Source: Macrosoma leucophasiata (Eukaryota > Arthropoda > Insecta > Lepidoptera > Hedylidae). From it: a stretch of DNA of 64,000 bases. Position 1 is the stretch's first letter. Each line of letters starts with the position of its first letter. Below the pieces are notes generated by a model. The model worked only from the letters and a program-made list of their open reading frames with translations. It did not search any database and was not told the origin of the DNA. Below, in pieces: positions 21,967 to 36,900 of this stretch. The translations under genes were made by a program, and so were the position numbers. The stretch lies in contig JAWQUS010000017.1 in the NCBI GenBank assembly GCA_036365455.1, positions 2,170,001-2,234,000 on the forward strand, in the 5' to 3' direction.

Positions 21967-24900
21967 ATGGGAATCATAGTGAATAACGTATTATTTTCAG
22001 TGCGTTTTTCTTTGACGATATTAAAACTTGTCGGCTTGTGGGCTCCCGAGGAATTGGAAGGAAGAAAAAAGATGCTATATTACGGCTATGGCACATTTTG
22101 TTTTATGATGGTGTTGGGTAAGATATCCCATCAAGTTTCTGGTGGTAGAACTCCAGTGACGGAGCTCGCGGGCGTAGGCACCACCGCATTACCTAATATA
22201 CTTGCCGCTAAATGGGTAGTGTTCCGGTCAGGTGGTAACGGCCCTGTAATTTCCGGCACAGAGGCATAACACCTTAGGCCTCAGGAGTGGTAACGCATCT
22301 GCACTTTGATCTTGGTCTTTGTGTAAGTGTCTATAGGCTGCAGTCATCACTTAACATCAATGTGAACTGCATGCTTGTTTGCCACTTCAATTACATAAAT
22401 ATATATATATATCTCTCCAGTAAAAAACACATTATTATGTATAACTGTTCCTACGAACTTTGTATCACCTTAGTCGTATGAGAAATATAGCACAGTGTTC
22501 ATCAAGAAATAATGCACATTGAGCATATGAAAGTGACAATCGGCTAGTTTCAGCTTTACAGAGCGTTATCTCTGCTTCACACTGCCTATGTAAGCATCCG
22601 TAGTCCGGTGTCGGTCAAAACTTGATGAAAATGGTCGACAAACGTCATATAGGTAAAGTGCAAAAGAGATAACGCTCTACAGACCCGAAATAAGCCGAAG
22701 TGCCCTTCCTAAGATTAATGCAATATTTATTGTCGGATACTGTAAAGGAATGTTGCGAGATCGGCTCTGGTTCGTACACGTCTTCAAAAAATGGGTAAAT
22801 TAAAGAAGAATCCGAAAAAAATACAATTAATTTATTCAAGAATATATTTTAGAGTTAGAACCACAATTAATTCAAACGATTTTATTATTTTCAACAATGT
22901 TCAACATGGCGGCGATACAGCTGACCCTTGGCATAGTACCTATGTAGATAAAACAAAACTAATGCTATCTGTATCTTACCAGTACATCACATAATATCAA
23001 AAAAACTATGTATCGAATCGATCAATTTAAAGAAATTCCGATGAATTTCTTTAAATTGCAAATCGATTAATATTAAGTTCTTAGTATTAACACATGAAAT
23101 CGATTTCGATAGTATTTATAAAATATTACTTTTATTTCTCTAAGTACATACTACATAATCAAAAAACAATTTAAAAAATGAAAATGTCAAAATTACATCG
23201 CCCGCCATATTCACCATGTTGGTTTTGAGTTGCAATTCTAACTGCAAATAATGTTTTGTAACTGCAAACAAAGCTAAATAAGTGAAAATATGTAGTAAAA
23301 AACGTTTTTATATTGATTTTGACTGTATAATGATATTGTGTACAATACATGGCCGGAGGTCCATACATTTTTGCAACATCTCCTTTATAATCACTTAGAA
23401 TATTCCCTTTTGGTAAATAATTGATATCAGTAAATTGACCATTCATGTGAACTAGCTTTTTAGCCGCCATTATTACAAAACAGTCGGAATTTAATTTTGT
23501 ATGTCTTACGATTTTTTTTGTATTAGGCGCCTACATCCTATTCCAAATGGTAGACTTGATTCACATATGGGGCGACCTACCTCTGATGACTGCTATAGCG
23601 TTCCTGATGTGCACCAACTTGGCTCAAGTCACCAAGATCCTCAATTTGCTGGTAAGGAGGAAGCAAATCAAGGCTATCATAGATGAAGCTGATCAGATCT
23701 TGAGAAGTGTTGATTCGGAAGGTGGAAAGACTATCGTGGATAGGTAAGTAAAAAAACGTGTTGCCCCTTATCATTGCCAATGTAAATCGCTTTAACCAAT
23801 TGTAAGCGGAGCGCGGGGGAATAGCTGAGGGAGAGAAAAGAATATGCCCAAATAAAAAAAAATTAAAAAATAGCAAAAAAAAGAAAAAAAAGTGTATATG
23901 GCCTCCATCAGCTAGTTTTCCCTGCGTGCCAGCATCCCGTTAACGACCACGCCCCCGACGCTTCGGGGGCAGATAGGCCCGGGGAATGAGGAAATCCTCG
24001 ACCCCCGAACCATCCCCCCCCTCTGTTACGCTTCACGTGCTGAGGGAGGGATGATGATCTGTCAGTCCGGTCATATGTGATTCGGACTCGCATGCACTGG
24101 GTTCTTATGTTATCATGACAAAGATCTAAGAGAATAATTTGAAAGATATCCGCGAGAAGATCCGTAGCTTTAGGGATTTCTTCAACGTACGGAGCTTGGG
24201 AAAATCTGCAAAAAACGTTATTTGAATATGTGTTGGTTATATTTTTCACAATAATACATGCAAGTGAATTTAGAAATTGAAGAGAAAAGGGAAATAAATT
24301 TTGACTTCGGGCACGGATTGAACTTGCGAACTCAGGATAACCAGTCCAGCTGCTTTTACCAGTAAATTACTGAAACGAAGATCTATTACCAATATTTTTG
24401 TATGGTGGGAGGAGGAATGGTTAGTTTCCGTTTACTACAAAACAATTAATCTTAAATTTATACAAAAAGTATACATGTAAAGGGATTGTCACAAGATCTA
24501 TAATTAAAATTTCGTTGTTTTCTTTTGAGATATCAAACTCTAAAAATTAACTCTTGAAATATATGAATCCGGTCAGTGCTTGGTTAGTCATGCCACGTCA
24601 CAAATGGGCGTTCATTCTTAGGTTCGGTTGTACCAAAATATTTGTTTAAAACTTTAACTTCAAGAAAATTTTTTTTTACAACTGAACCATATTGTCATTG
24701 TGATTCATTTTCAGTTGCAACCGAGAAACAAAAATTTATCAGCTTTTTTTTATTGCTCTAACGACGGCGACTGCCCTCGGTTGGGCGGTCAGTGCCGAGA
24801 AGAATACGTTACCACTTCGTGCTTGGTGAGTTTCTAAAAATATATGACTGTACAAAATGCCCAGCCATGGTACATACTATTTTAAAAGAAATAAAGATTT

Positions 24901-27900
24901 CCTGTTTTTTATTAAAATGTTCATATTTTTAATACTAGCTCAATTTTTTTTTCACAGTTCTGACACACCTTGACTTTTTGTCACAGGTTCAAAGTCAGTA
25001 AATATGTTATCAATGCAAGTCGCAGAGCTCTGGATGATTCTAGTTGGTTCAAGAAAGAGATTTTTTAAATTATTTGACTTGAATATAAATTTAAATCGAG
25101 TACAAGTCAACTATAAAATTGATGTTAAAATCACCACAAATAATTATATGTTGCTTAGATTTAAATAGTTTGGTCAATACCACATCAAGATTTTTTCAAA
25201 CAACTCATACTTACCACTGGGTCTAATTAAGCGCTCAGGCTCAACACAGGCTATTTCAATAATTCGTTCAATAGACTAATTTACAATGTCCGTGCGTTCC
25301 TTAAATTTAAGGTCCTTAATCTATATAAATAAAAATGCAACCCGTTTTTCTTGGTCACGCGTGAATGGCTGGACCGATTTGGCCAATATTGATTTTGAAT
25401 GATTTTTGTAAGTCCAGGGAATGTTTGAAAGGTAAGAAAATATAAAGAAATTGAAGGGAAATAGTAAAAACCACCATTTCATTTACCCCTACAAATAGTC
25501 CGCATCTATCAAACCTTTGACACATGTCATATTTTCATTCTGAAGCAATACGAAGTTTGCCGGGTCAGGTAGTTAACAATATTAGAGAGCCACCACGTAT
25601 TGCATGTGCCCTATTGAACGAACTACCAACTAAACGAAGTTTTCTTAAATACAGGTATCCGTATGACACTACACAGTCTCCGGCCTTCGAGCTCACGTTC
25701 TGCCACCAATTTTTCGGGTTGATCATGACGGCATACATGAACATTAGCAAGGATACACTGGTGACGGCGCTGATGGCCCAGTGCACGTGCCGGCTGAGGC
25801 TGCTGGGTTACTCTCTGAAGACACTATGCCAAGATCTCCATGGCTCCGTGGGGGTTTGTTTTTTTTTTATGTGATAACAGTGGCAAACAAGAACGCAGTT
25901 CACATTGATGTTAAGTGATGACTGCAGCCTATAGACACTTACACAATGACCAGAGGCCTAAGGTGCCTCAGGAGTGGTACCGCATCTGCATTTTGACCTA
26001 AGGCCTAAGGTGTTATGCCTCTGTGCCGAAAATTATAAGGAAGTACATTACCACATTTTTTTAATGTAATGGAAGTGGCAAACTAATAATTAATCTATAT
26101 TTTTTCTGAAATACTTGTAACATCTTAACATTAATAAATCTATTGTAAACATTTTAACGCAATTAATGTACTGTTATCTAGAGATGAAATTTAAAAAAAT
26201 AATACATTTTATATGCAGTCGTTCGAAATTGTCGTATAATTTTCATTTGGTCGACTATCACTTGCAAACTTCTAAAGCCAACTTAAGTGTGATAGGTTTC
26301 CTTTTAATTTTATTATATATAGCTACTATTTCCGTAACGTTTGAATTTATAACAAAAACCGTTTAGTTGCTACACAGTTGACTCAAACGAAAATTGACAC
26401 TTTAAAGCTTAATAAGTCACGAACAGTTAATTAAATCGAAAAATGTTATTCACACATCCCTAACATTTTTGAGAGACCTATCCAACAATATACGCACTAT
26501 ACATAAAACGAAAAAAATATATTCACGCTTTACATGAGAGTTTTATTCTACCACTTTGTCGGCGTGATTAAGGTGTATACTTGTGTCAAATTTCAAATCT
26601 CTAGTACCAATAATTTTGGCGCTCAACCGCGGATGGACAGACAGATAGACAGACGGACATGGCGAAACTATAAGGGTTCCTTGCTTACTACGGAACCCTT
26701 AAAATGTATTAAAACTGGAAAAAAAACTTTATAAATTCTAGCTGCCCCGACGACCTACTATCGCCTTATAGGTATAAAAAAATAAGTAAGTATGTCCAAG
26801 AAACCGAAAAAATATATTTGCCGAGAATCAGCCTTGTTACTTAGGGGTATGAAAAATTGATGTTGGCCCATTCTCAGACCTTGGGTAGGTCTGAGAATGG
26901 GCACACAAAATTTCATGAGAATCTCTAAAGTCGTTTCAGAGGAGTATGGTAACTAACATTGTGAATTTTATTTATAGAAATTATCCCATAATCCTTGCTC
27001 CATCAATTTACCCCACTTCCCCTAATTATATCGACTATAATCGATGAGACTTTAATCTCTCCAGATACGAGAAAATTATGACAATTGAAATTCAATTGTG
27101 TCTCGCCGCCGGTGGCCGTACGATCCTTGAAGGATTAAGAGCCTCCTTAGAGTTCCATCCGTCTGTAATGTCAATAATTGACAATGCTCATGACGTCTAT
27201 GAAAAAACGGAATAGCGAATTACATGCATACGGAGAAAAGAGATGCAAATTTTTTTAATACGTCAAAGAACAAATCATGATCAGCGTAATTTGAGCTACC
27301 AGGAATATTATTCTGTATTATTTATTGATTTATTAGGTATGTGTATTATAATACTGACCGGTGAAAAGAAATACCTTCCTTTTTTAAATTAGAAGTGTTA
27401 GTGGTTTTACTGCACCATCTCACACTACAACTCGGCATTTTATGTTTTATTTTTGAAAATTTCATAGATTTATTATCTAATAAATCTATGAGGTCTAACA
27501 AGGCTTATGAGGCATATAAAAAGGTTTCTGTATCCGTTTTCTATTGAAAAAGGGGCTTTGAGGTTATTAAGCTAGCGATTTCGAAAAGATGGCGACTAGT
27601 CGTGGTTAGCGACCTTATTCTTAATTGAGCAAAAGACTAAAAACCGAGCAAGCATGGATAATTAAAAAAAGTTGTATACCTTTTTGAGTAAGTAAAAAAC
27701 TAAAACAATGTCATCTACTGAATGAAGTCGGTAGTTTTATCATAGTAGCGTTCGAAGCTCGTAGCATTTGGCTCTACGTAAAAAAAGGCGTAGACTTAGT
27801 ACCTTGAGGTACGCCAAGATGGCGTTTTTTTCATAAATGCTATTAAAACGGTAAATAAGACGTTCTTGATTGGTCGAAGCTGTTATGATTTAATATAACT

Positions 27901-30900
27901 TTTTTTTTAATTTTCAAGATACACAAAGCAGATAACAATCAATATTGCATAACAATTAGATATATTTCAGAGCTTAGTCTAAATTGTAATCCTATATGTG
28001 AATACAATACCTACAAATATTTATGGAGATTACCAGGCTAGCCTTACGGCCCAGTAATTTTTGGCACTGAACCTTAGGCAGAGAATATGTAATAATACGA
28101 GTACTTACTACGTATAGAATGGACACTTCGACGTCCCGCCCGATTTGCCCGCATCACTCAACCCCTTCCCCTCTTATGGGCGACGGTTGGTATTTTGTAC
28201 GTGCTACGCACACAGGTGCGCGTGTAAATACACGTCACTGATTGATGTCTGTGCAATAGAAACCAAATTAAGCGTTTGTATGGAATATTGGCGGAGTGTC
28301 CGCGGTGCCTTAGGCCTCAGGAGTACCAACGCATCTACATTGAAATCTCTGGTTTCATGTAGATGTTTATAGGCTACATCATTACTTACCATCAATGTAA
28401 AATGTATGCTTGTTTGCCACTTCATGACCTAAAAAAAGTGTTTTGTGACTCAATTATGATTTTTTTTTGGAATGGATTCATGTGCATTTTTTACCGCCTT
28501 TACAATGGTGAGTGCTCTGATGAACTGTTCGATCTGATGCCGTCGTCTACATTCTTACATCCCACTATCCGCCGAAGAGAGAAGTTTCACCCGCACAGAC
28601 TGGATACTTGGAAGTGCTTAACGGTCCGATTCGCGCATTCATTCCTGCCTAGAACGTGCAAATTGTGGAACGAACTTCCCTCTGAGGGGTTTGTTCCCCA
28701 GGCGCTACAATATGGGGTTCTTTAAAACTGGCGTCAAAAGAGTCCTTCAAGGCTGGCAGCGCGTTGGCAACTCCCCTGGTGTTGCAAATGTTCATAGGCG
28801 ACGGTAACCACTTTCCATCAGGTGGCCCGTCTGCTTATCTGTCAATCATTTGTCATAAAAAAAATGCAGGCGCCACGTCTTGACACTGCACTAGTCTACT
28901 TCACCGGGCAATAAGCGAGCTCAGAGGGCGCTCACAACTGCCTTAGGGTTCCCACACATAATTACGAATTCACATCGCATCGCAAATATCTGCGAGCTCG
29001 CACGTATGCATCGCCTGATATGCGGCATCGCCGCACGGACCCGGAGTCACGGGTCGCGCTAGGGTCTGTGCTGGGGGATCAACAATAAGATAATATTTAT
29101 TATTCAAATATATTTTTTGTAGGCACACTTGCAATGCAGGATATACCGGATATACTCAGTTATTGTCGCGTTGTTTTAAACAATATTTTTTTATTCAACT
29201 TCATCTTTTCAGATATTTTTTATATATTAAGTTATTTTATGTCTAATAACTGCTAGGCTGAAACCAATTATAAAATCGATAACTGATCGATCTAAAAAAA
29301 AAAGGTTTAAATTGTTAAAGATTTTGTTTAAAATTCTACGGCTTAAAATATAATAAAAAAATAAACGAAATAACAAAGAATCTGTTGATCAAGACAAAAA
29401 TACCTACGTCACACACAGTGCAGTCACTGCTGAGAAGAGCCCTCTGCTACTGAACAAACTCAGTAGGAATCTTTAAAAAAATATAGAACGTTTCTTTCTA
29501 GCTTCGTCTCACACCGTCTCAAGAGGAACAAGTAAGTGAGCGGCTGCGGCGTTGCGTGAATGAACACCAAGCTGTCCTACACTCTGCAAAACAGCTGCAG
29601 AAATGCTTCTCGGAACCTACCTTCGCGCAGTTCACGGTTTCCCTCGTCATCATCTGCGTTACTGCCTTCCAAATGGTTTCGGTTAGTACACTTTTTTAAA
29701 AAATGTGTCTTTGAATGGCTTTAATAAACATAATAATATTTTTAAAAAACTAAGTGCCTAAATTCTTAGATCACCAGTGTAAATGACTCAATGTATTTTT
29801 TGTGAGAAATGATGATGGCAAAAAAGCATGAAGTTTTTGTAGTTGGTAAATAACTACTGTAGCGTATGGACATCTACATGGAAGTCGAAATGCAGGTGCG
29901 TTTTCCACCCCTGTGCCCTGGTTGTCTTACTTCTGAGATAGTAGAAATTATAGAATTTAAGTACTCTCTACTAACAAGTTATGGACAAACTGTCTGAATA
30001 AATAAAAACATTATTATATTGTAATAGTTTTTAAGCGGCCATAAATAACCGCAACACGACAGTCCTGAATACTACCATTTACTACTCAAGCTTTGACCCT
30101 GGAAATCTACCATCAATGTAAAAATGTATGATGAAATATAGGATGTGAACTGCAAAATATAATTTTACGTCTGTATTCCCCGAAGACCTCTTAAGGCAAA
30201 GTTAAATAAAGACATTTATGCATCTAAGGAACCACCCACGATTGAGCTTATTGACATCTCCGAATACATATCATAATTCCGAGGATAGCTCCTGGAAACT
30301 TCCGTAAAAATAGGAGAATCCCAATAACCAGCCGATACGATGTTCAATCGGGTCGGGCATTTAGCAACCCACTACTGGTTATGTTATGTTGCCATGCCCA
30401 AGAGGGCTTCATGTTGATCTTTTTATGAATATTATCACCTGTGTACACATGATATGCAATAAAAGACTCAAGTTCAGCTTGCTGAATGAATGAGAATCAG
30501 AATCAGAATCAGAAACTCATTTATTCATTTAGGGTGACAGGCACCTCTTATGACACGTCAAAAACAAACAAATTAAATTAAAGCGAATAACAATTGATAT
30601 ACATGTCAAACAAGATAAAAAATATATGTAAAGCAAGAATAGCACTAAGATAAAACTAAATGTAATAAACTAATGTAAAAGTATATCAGTAGAATGTCTC
30701 TTTTCCCCTTTACAAACTGATAACAAAGAGTAAAAAGAAAAGAAAAAGAGTCATTCTTTGTCATTCACCGGCAAAGTTCCAAAAACCAATATGATCTGAG
30801 AAAAACTTGCCGGAAAAAACTCAGTCGGCTCTTTTAAAAATATTTAAACTTTATTTAAACTTTAATGCACCTAGTACATAAGGCGGACTTAATGCCATAG

Positions 30901-33900
30901 GGCATTCTCTACCAGTCAACCTTGAGGTAGTGGGATACTGATAGTAGGGGTGCAATAATAAAAACTATATGGACAGTAAGAAATAGGTATTGTTTAGAAA
31001 CAAAAACATTATAAATTGTATTTAACAATCAATAAAAAGATAAAAATATATTAGATATAATTATTATATTTACGTATCATAAATAATATATACATAACTT
31101 ATACAGTATATAGATAATATATACAATAATATATTATAAATATATATTATAAATATATATGCATAGGACGACAGAAAGTTAAAACTAAGGCATCGATTCC
31201 AGGAAGTGACTATAGAGCTTTCGTTTGAATGAAAACTTAGAGGGAGACTTACGAATGTCAAGGGGCAGCGTGTTCCAGAGCTTAATCGCAGATATTACCA
31301 CAGATTTCGACAAAAAAACAGAATGGTGGGAAGGTATTGCAAGCGTCAAATTCTCCGATGAACGAAGAGAAAGACTGTGAGAGTCGCCGAGAAAGTTAAA
31401 TTTTGTTTGAAGATAATTCGGAGAACATGGATCGTTAATGATTGAAAAAAGAAAACAGAGTATCCGCCAGGAACGTCTCTGGCGGATAGGAAGCCATTTA
31501 AGCTTAGAACGATAGAGGGAGATGTGGTCATATTTTCGCAGGCCAAAGATAAAGCGAATGGAAGTATTAAGTAATCGATCCAATTTGTTGAGAAGTTCTT
31601 GTGAGATATCTGAGAAACAAACATCAGCATAATCAAGAGTGGGTAAAATAATAGAACGAACCAGGAGAATCTTTGTGCCGGTGGGTAAAAAGTTTTTATA
31701 TCTATAAAGAGAGCGTAAAGTAGCGATAGTATTTTGACTAATTTTGTTTACCTGTTTTTTCCATTTTAAAGTTGAATCTATGTGTAGTCCTAAATCCTTA
31801 ACGTTATCTACAAATGGTATGATTGAATTGTCAAACACAACAGGAGGCAAATGATTCAGGTCAAGTTTATTAATAAAATATGTGCTGCCAATTACTATAG
31901 CTTGACATTTCGACGTATTTACAGAAATCCCAAATTTACGTGACCACTCACATATAGCTAGCAGATCCTTATTAATGTTAGTGATGGCCGAATGTAAATT
32001 AGAAATATCAGATTGAGTGTAAATCTGAAGGTCATCAGCATACAGATGATAAGAGCAGTGAAGATAAGAAGTGATAAGATTTATAAACAAAGAAAATAAA
32101 AGAGGAGAAAGAATTCCGCCTTGTGGGACACCAGCGACAAGATTGCACCAGCCAGAATGCTCCTGATTGACGCGCACTGCCTGCTGGCGACCACGAAGAT
32201 ACGAGGAGAACCATTCCTGGCCCAGTGATGAGATCCCAGTGAAGTTGAGTATGCTGAGGAGAATGTCATGGTCAACATTATTAAAAGCATTGGAGAAATC
32301 TACAAGGACAAGTACAGTCACTTGAGAGTTCTCCATATTTAATCTGACATCCTCCAACACCTTTACGAGAGCAGTCGATGTGCTATGCCCAGGTCGAAAT
32401 CCTGATTGAAATTGGGAAAGAAGGTTATTAGAAAGGATAAATTTAGACATTTGTTTGTGGACTGCAGCTTCTAGAACCTTAGAAAGAAAAGGCAGAATTG
32501 AAATGGGTCTGTAATGAGTGGGGAGACAGGGACTAGAGGATTTAGGACAAGGTACAATAAAGGCTTTCCGCCAAGCTGATGGGTAAGTACCAGAGAGAAG
32601 GGAAAAGTTAATAATGTGCGTGAAGATGGGCAGCACGGAGTCAAGTATGAGAAGAATCATTCTTCTACTAATACCATCGACTCCCATAGCATTGGATTTT
32701 AATGCAATAAGTATTTTGTAGACCTCATCAATGGACACAGGAGAAAAGGTAAATAATTCACGAGTCAGAATCGGCATGGAAGCAAGGTTATGGATGGTAG
32801 CTAATTTAGTATTAACGTCAAATGGAGGGGATGTAGAGAAATGTACGTTAAGATCGTTAAGGGTGCAGTTTAGAGAAGTCGGATTGAACTTGGGCTTGGA
32901 GAAGCCGAGGGTCTTAAGAAACTTCCATATATCGGCCGGAGAAGAATGCAAAACATTATCAAAAATATAGCGGCGTTTAGCGGCTCTTATCATCTGGTTA
33001 CAGCGATTTCTAGCTAGTTTATAATTTATCCAATTTACCTCACTACGATCCCTCCGAAAGGTATGAAAGGCTCTATCACGCCGACGCATCGCCATCCGCA
33101 CGCCACTGGTAATCCAGGGGGCCGGAGGGCGCCTAAGTCGACGTGCTTTCAAAGGTGCATGTACGTCAAATAAAGAAACTAAATTATTGTTGAAAAGTGA
33201 AATTTTATCATCAATTGTTGGAGCCGACTCAATTAAGGACCAATCAATCAATGAAGCATCAGATTTAAGTTTATTCGGATCCAACTTCGCGAAATTTCTC
33301 ATATAAATTGTGGTAGGTCGTTCTTTAGGAGGTTTGACGTTATAAGAGACAAAGATCATGTCGTGTCTAGATAAACCCGGCACAGGAAACTGCCCATGAT
33401 TCAGACACAAACTTTCGTTTGATGTAAAAATAAGGTCGAGCCAGGAATCATCACAATTAATATTGTGATGTGTAGCGTTGAGATTCAGTAAAGAGAGACT
33501 TGTTGATTCCAGGATCGAACCTAAGTTACGCGATCTCAAATTGTCTTTCAGCATGTCAGTGTTTAAATCACCCATGATTATGAGATGCTTGTGTTCAGAG
33601 GAAAGTGATTCTATGAGCGGTTCAAGAATAGAAAAGTAATCAATAGTAGGCGGACAGTACATGACTCCAAGAATAACCCTAGCCCCTTGGACATTTGCTT
33701 CAATGAAAAGAAATTCAGGATTCCCATTGTAAAGGGGAGGCGAAGTAAGGAGAATTTTATAGGGGATGCTGCTGCGAAGGTAGATAGCAACACCCCCGGC
33801 TCGTTTACCCGTACGATCGTTACGAACCAGAACGAAGCCAGGAAGACTGAAAGCGGTGGAAGGGAGATTGGGTTTGAGCCAACTTTCAGAAACGAGTATG

Positions 33901-36900
33901 GCATGAGCTGTTACGCCGTCAAAAATATTCAATAACTCTGTGTGGTGTTGAGGTACACTTTGCGCATTAATGTGACATATATGAAGACACTTCGGAAATT
34001 TAATCAGTTCTTCGTTAAGACAGCGGTTCAAGGGGAGATTGTCGTCGAGGGATGAAAATGATACAGATGAAAGATCTGAGGCAGAGTAAAATCTTTCGTC
34101 ATCAGACATAAAGTACTATTAAATAAATATAAATGTGTAAGTATATAAAATAAATATTATAAATAATAGTAAATAAATAAGATAATTATGATATAAGGTA
34201 ATAATAATTAAAAAAGGGAATATAGAATATTCACATACCTGCCGGTCGACTGTGACAATTTGTGGTATAGACTAACAAGATCGTAATTAAAAAAAAAACA
34301 AAAGTAAAAAAAAAAATAAGTGTAACAATATTAGTATGTACTTGCAGTGCGTGCGAGTAACGGAACGTCATTTAATTATCTGTGGTAGGTAACCTCCGCA
34401 TGACAGATTGACAGAATGACAGATGACAACTAGATTTGGAGTACCTCCCTGTAAACAAACATCAGTGTTGAAATTGTTCAAATCAATCACATTAATTTAA
34501 AATAGGGAAAAAGAAAAATAACAATATGTAACTACCTAATACAAACTACGATGGTGATAACACTGATAATGAATTTAAAAGAGGGCAAACCCCAGAATTG
34601 TCTTCTATGATACTGGATGTCTAAAAACACAGCACTGCAAGCGAGAATTGATAAGCTAACACCGGGTATAAACTTTAAGTAATATCAAGATTACAAACGA
34701 CATAGCATCACTTCTTCGTAGCTCTTTTCGACCTGGCGGACGTGATGGTCTCAAGTTTCAGTTGCGAGCTTGACTTAGAGATGGTGACTTCTGGTTGCTC
34801 GCCCACCGCTTTACCGTGCTCCGCTGACAACGACAAGAGTTCCTCCAGGGCAAAAATACGTCGCCGCTTACCATTTGGAAGCTTAACATTTATGTTTCCA
34901 TCCATGGTCCAGACGTTAGACACGCCGAAGATCTTCCGTGCTGATGAAAACACTGACTGCCGCTGACGTGTGAGGAACTCAGAGAGAATGAAAGATGAGC
35001 CCTTCAGCTTAGTCTTGTTGTTCCAAATAGTTGACCTGATAATCTGCGAGGATGGACGGATTAAAATGGGCCGTGTCCGGCCTTCATTAGCCTCTCCCAA
35101 TCTGTGGCACACTAAGAGAGCACTGCTATCCAGTTCTTTCAGGCTCAGTTTTTTGTGAAAGATGGAGATTACATTATCAGCAACATCCTCACCAACTTTC
35201 TCAGGTACACCGCCCAGAAGGAGAAACTTGCGCCTGTGCCGCATTTCAATGGCATCCACACTACGATTTATTTCTGAAAGTTGCTGCTGCAGGGAGTTGA
35301 AGACAGTCCAGACATGCTCCTTAAAAGTTCTAAAATCCTTACTTAGGGAGCCTAGATCTGTGCTGGGGGTAGCTGTCTTGAGGTGCGACTCGAACTCAGC
35401 CATCCTCTGACTCAGTGATGCCATCGCAGATTTATGGAGGTCCACTAAATCCGAATATGTGGCCATTCTGGATCTGTACTAGTGACAAGTGAAGTGATGT
35501 GATGGTAAACTTTTGTGAGTTTAACTGGAAAAGTTAGTAAGTCACCAACAGGTATGCTTTGTTACTTTACTTCAGTCATAAAGTGCTCAGTTATTTACTT
35601 TTAAAATTATTAATAATGTTCTTAAAATTCAATTAAAGATAAATTCACTGATCAAATGTTATTTATTATTAATTTATAAATAATTAATTGATAGAGCACA
35701 TGTGAAATATATCTTAGGCATATTTTTACAATTTTCCATAATTTAAACAAGCTTAAAATTAACAATATAATATCAACATTACTCTTTGATTATTACATTT
35801 AACACCTTTGTGGAGCTAGATCAGCATTTAGCCAAACATTTCTATCCTTGAGATAGTCCTCGAGTTTATAGTAAGCCTTTTTACATAGAGTGCGTTTAAT
35901 TAATGCTTTGAATTTACCATCGGTGAGTTCAGCAATCCCGGCTGGGATCTTGTTATAAAATTCTACACTATATTTTAGGAAAGAGGTATTAGTTTTCGTC
36001 AGTCGAAAACTTGGCAGAGACAACTTGTTCTTATTCCTCGTATTATAACTATGCCTATCGGAGATTTTATCAAACAGATGTAGATTTTTCCTCGCGAAAA
36101 GTATATTTTCATAGATGTAATGGCAAGGGACTGTCATTATATTTCTTTCTTTAAATAGTTCTTTCAAAGAATCACGACTACGTAAGTTATACATCGCTCT
36201 ATTGGCCCTCTTTTGTAATACAAAAATTGATTGTATGTCAGCCGCTCGACCCCACAATAAAATACCATAGGACATGACACTGTGAAAATAGCTAAAATAA
36301 ACAAGTCTTGCAGTGTCTATATCAGTTAATTGCCTAATTTTTCGAACAGCATAAGCTGCGGCACTCAGACGTTTCGCTAACTGCCTAATATGTGGTCCCC
36401 ATTGTAACTTCGCGTCAAGCGTTATTCCTACGAAGGTAGTGTCATCAACAAATTGAATTTTGTCATGGTTTATAAAAATGTCTCCTTCTTTACTTTTTAC
36501 ATAAGGGAGGGTAAAACGGATACATTTGTTTTTTTTACTATTCAGTGCAAGATTATTGACAGTAAACCATTTATGTACTTTTCCTATGACCTTATTTACA
36601 GTATCGTACTGTGTATATTTTTACAGTGTACGGGTAACCTGGTGCGCCTGGTCTCCATGGGAGCCTATCTGTTAAACATGATGTTTCAAGTGTTCATCTA
36701 CTGCTACTATGGAAACCAGCTGTCTGAAGAGGTGAGTGATATTTAGATAAAAAGTGCGTAAAGTAGTTCACAGGACCACCACCTTCAACTACTACTTTTT
36801 TACTGGTGGTAGAGCTCCACTGACGGAGCTCGCGGGCGTAGGCACCACCGCATTACCTAATTTACTTGCCGCTAAATGGTATTGTTCAGCACTATCGTGT

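Larger units (their letters stand above)
30490..35530 (-). mobile_element. CR1/Jockey-superfamily LINE, apparently full length
   Basis: A non-LTR retrotransposon sits antisense in intron 5 of OR-A. ORF1 is at 34708-35466 and ORF2 at 31185-34109, both uninterrupted. The 3' end on the minus strand closes in a (TTCTGA)-type microsatellite tail at about 30494-30515, as CR1/L2-type elements do instead of poly(A). The 5' boundary near 35530 is uncertain because no target duplication was recognised. Related 3' ends occur at 11820-12175 (+) and 61680-61830 (-). Confidence 0.85.
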
